Source: Lenzites betulinus
Lineage: Eukaryota; Basidiomycota; Agaricomycetes; Polyporales; Polyporaceae
Direction: 5' to 3'
DNA: 64,000 nucleotides
Assembly (NCBI GenBank): GCA_022264855.1
Contig: JABYQU010000049.1
Location: 1 to 64,000 of the forward strand
Made by a program: the position numbers and the translations under genes. Shown here in pieces: positions 63,819 to 64,000 of the stretch; positions within the stretch are counted from its first letter, which is position 1; every line of letters starts with the position of its first letter. A model generated the notes under the pieces. It was not told the DNA's origin. It did not search any database and saw nothing but the letters and a program-made list of their open reading frames with translations.

Positions 63819-64000
63819 TCATGTGCTACGCGCAGTCTTCTGACATTCGTGTCGCTTGTGTCCTGCTGCTCCGCACCCTGCGCACGTGTGCCTATACGGA
63901 CACTCGCTAGCCTTGTTCAGGCATCCGGGACCGTCTTCGCTGTTAAAGCGCCGGCACGCCTCTTTCTGGCGTCCTCCACCGTTTCGCTTTCCTCCCGAAG
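63819..64000 (-). CDS. gag-like zinc-finger ORF end of the DIRS-like element (partial)
   Basis: The frame enters from the right edge and stops with TGA at 63819. It reads KEACRRFNSEDGPGCLNKAS, then ECPYRHTCAGCGAAGHKRHE and a final Cys. The pattern (C-R-x-F-N, C, C-P-Y-x-H-x-C, then C-G-x-x-G-H-x4-C) is a Cys/His zinc finger found at the end of the first ORF of many fungal DIRS elements. It probably binds nucleic acid in the particle. Confidence 0.65.
   Translation of the reverse strand, partial: SGGKRNGGGRQKEACRRFNSEDGPGCLNKASECPYRHTCAGCGAAGHKRHECQKTARST

Larger units (their letters stand above)
60672..64000 (-). mobile_element. DIRS-like tyrosine-recombinase retrotransposon (runs off the right edge)
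   Basis: Minus-strand order is a zinc-finger gag-like end (63819 to edge), RT plus RNase H (63712-61975) and a tyrosine recombinase (61975-60962). This order defines YR retrotransposons of the DIRS order, which integrate with a recombinase instead of an integrase. Sequence is GC-rich, unlike the island to its left. The left terminus is placed at the composition change near 60672 and is approximate. Whether it is DIRS, Ngaro or PAT type needs its terminal repeats, which lie partly outside. Confidence 0.85.

Overview
This window is nuclear DNA of a filamentous basidiomycete, most likely an Agaricomycete. Genes carry many short introns of about 45-100 nt with GT-AG ends. The white collar-1 photoreceptor has LOV and PAS domains but no GATA zinc finger, as in basidiomycetes. 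Plavaka, Ty3/Gypsy, DIRS-like and Tc1/mariner transposon remains are of the kinds common in mushroom-forming fungi. The species cannot be named from the sequence alone. I reconstructed the exon joins below by hand and checked them by reading-frame arithmetic.

Left part (1-19 kb): the tail of a Plavaka-type transposase enters from the left edge. It is followed by a MYND zinc-finger gene (+), a secreted GH20 beta-N-acetylhexosaminidase (-, 13 exons), ribosomal protein uL16/RPL10 (-), a small three-exon Cys-rich protein (+), and a large Spt21/Ams2-like putative chromatin regulator (-). At 17.7-18.9 kb there are exon-sized relics of a METTL16-type methyltransferase and of a phytase/histidine acid phosphatase, with no intact gene.

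Middle part (19-38 kb): a gene of unknown function is split by a 1265-bp Tc1/mariner element whose termini and TA duplication are still visible. Removing the element and one TA restores one uninterrupted frame. Then come a decayed membrane-protein gene, class II fructose-bisphosphate aldolase (10 exons, including exons of 6 and 12 nt), a divergent white collar-1 gene, mitochondrial pyruvate dehydrogenase kinase, a 6-phosphogluconate-dehydrogenase-like pseudogene, a Fus3/Kss1-type MAP kinase, and a divergent CCCH zinc-finger gene. Two head-to-head pairs (aldolase/WC-1 and MAPK/CCCH) share short intergenic promoters.

Right part (38.2-64 kb): an AT-rich, CpG-poor repeat island without host genes. 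It holds two nearly identical 1314-bp inverted arms carrying LTRs, a solo LTR with an intact 5-bp target duplication, a second inverted pair of diverged LTR-like repeats with conserved hairpins, and broken Gypsy, Plavaka/KDZ and Tc1 fragments. From 60.7 kb to the right edge there is a GC-rich DIRS-like tyrosine-recombinase retrotransposon in minus orientation. Its RT/RNase H stop and its recombinase start overlap as TAATG.

Functionally the host genes mix metabolism (aldolase, PDK, GH20), signalling (WC-1, MAPK) and gene regulation (CCCH, Spt21-like). I see no biosynthetic cluster. The most notable content is the series of genes and pseudogenes shaped by transposons and the structure of the repeat island.
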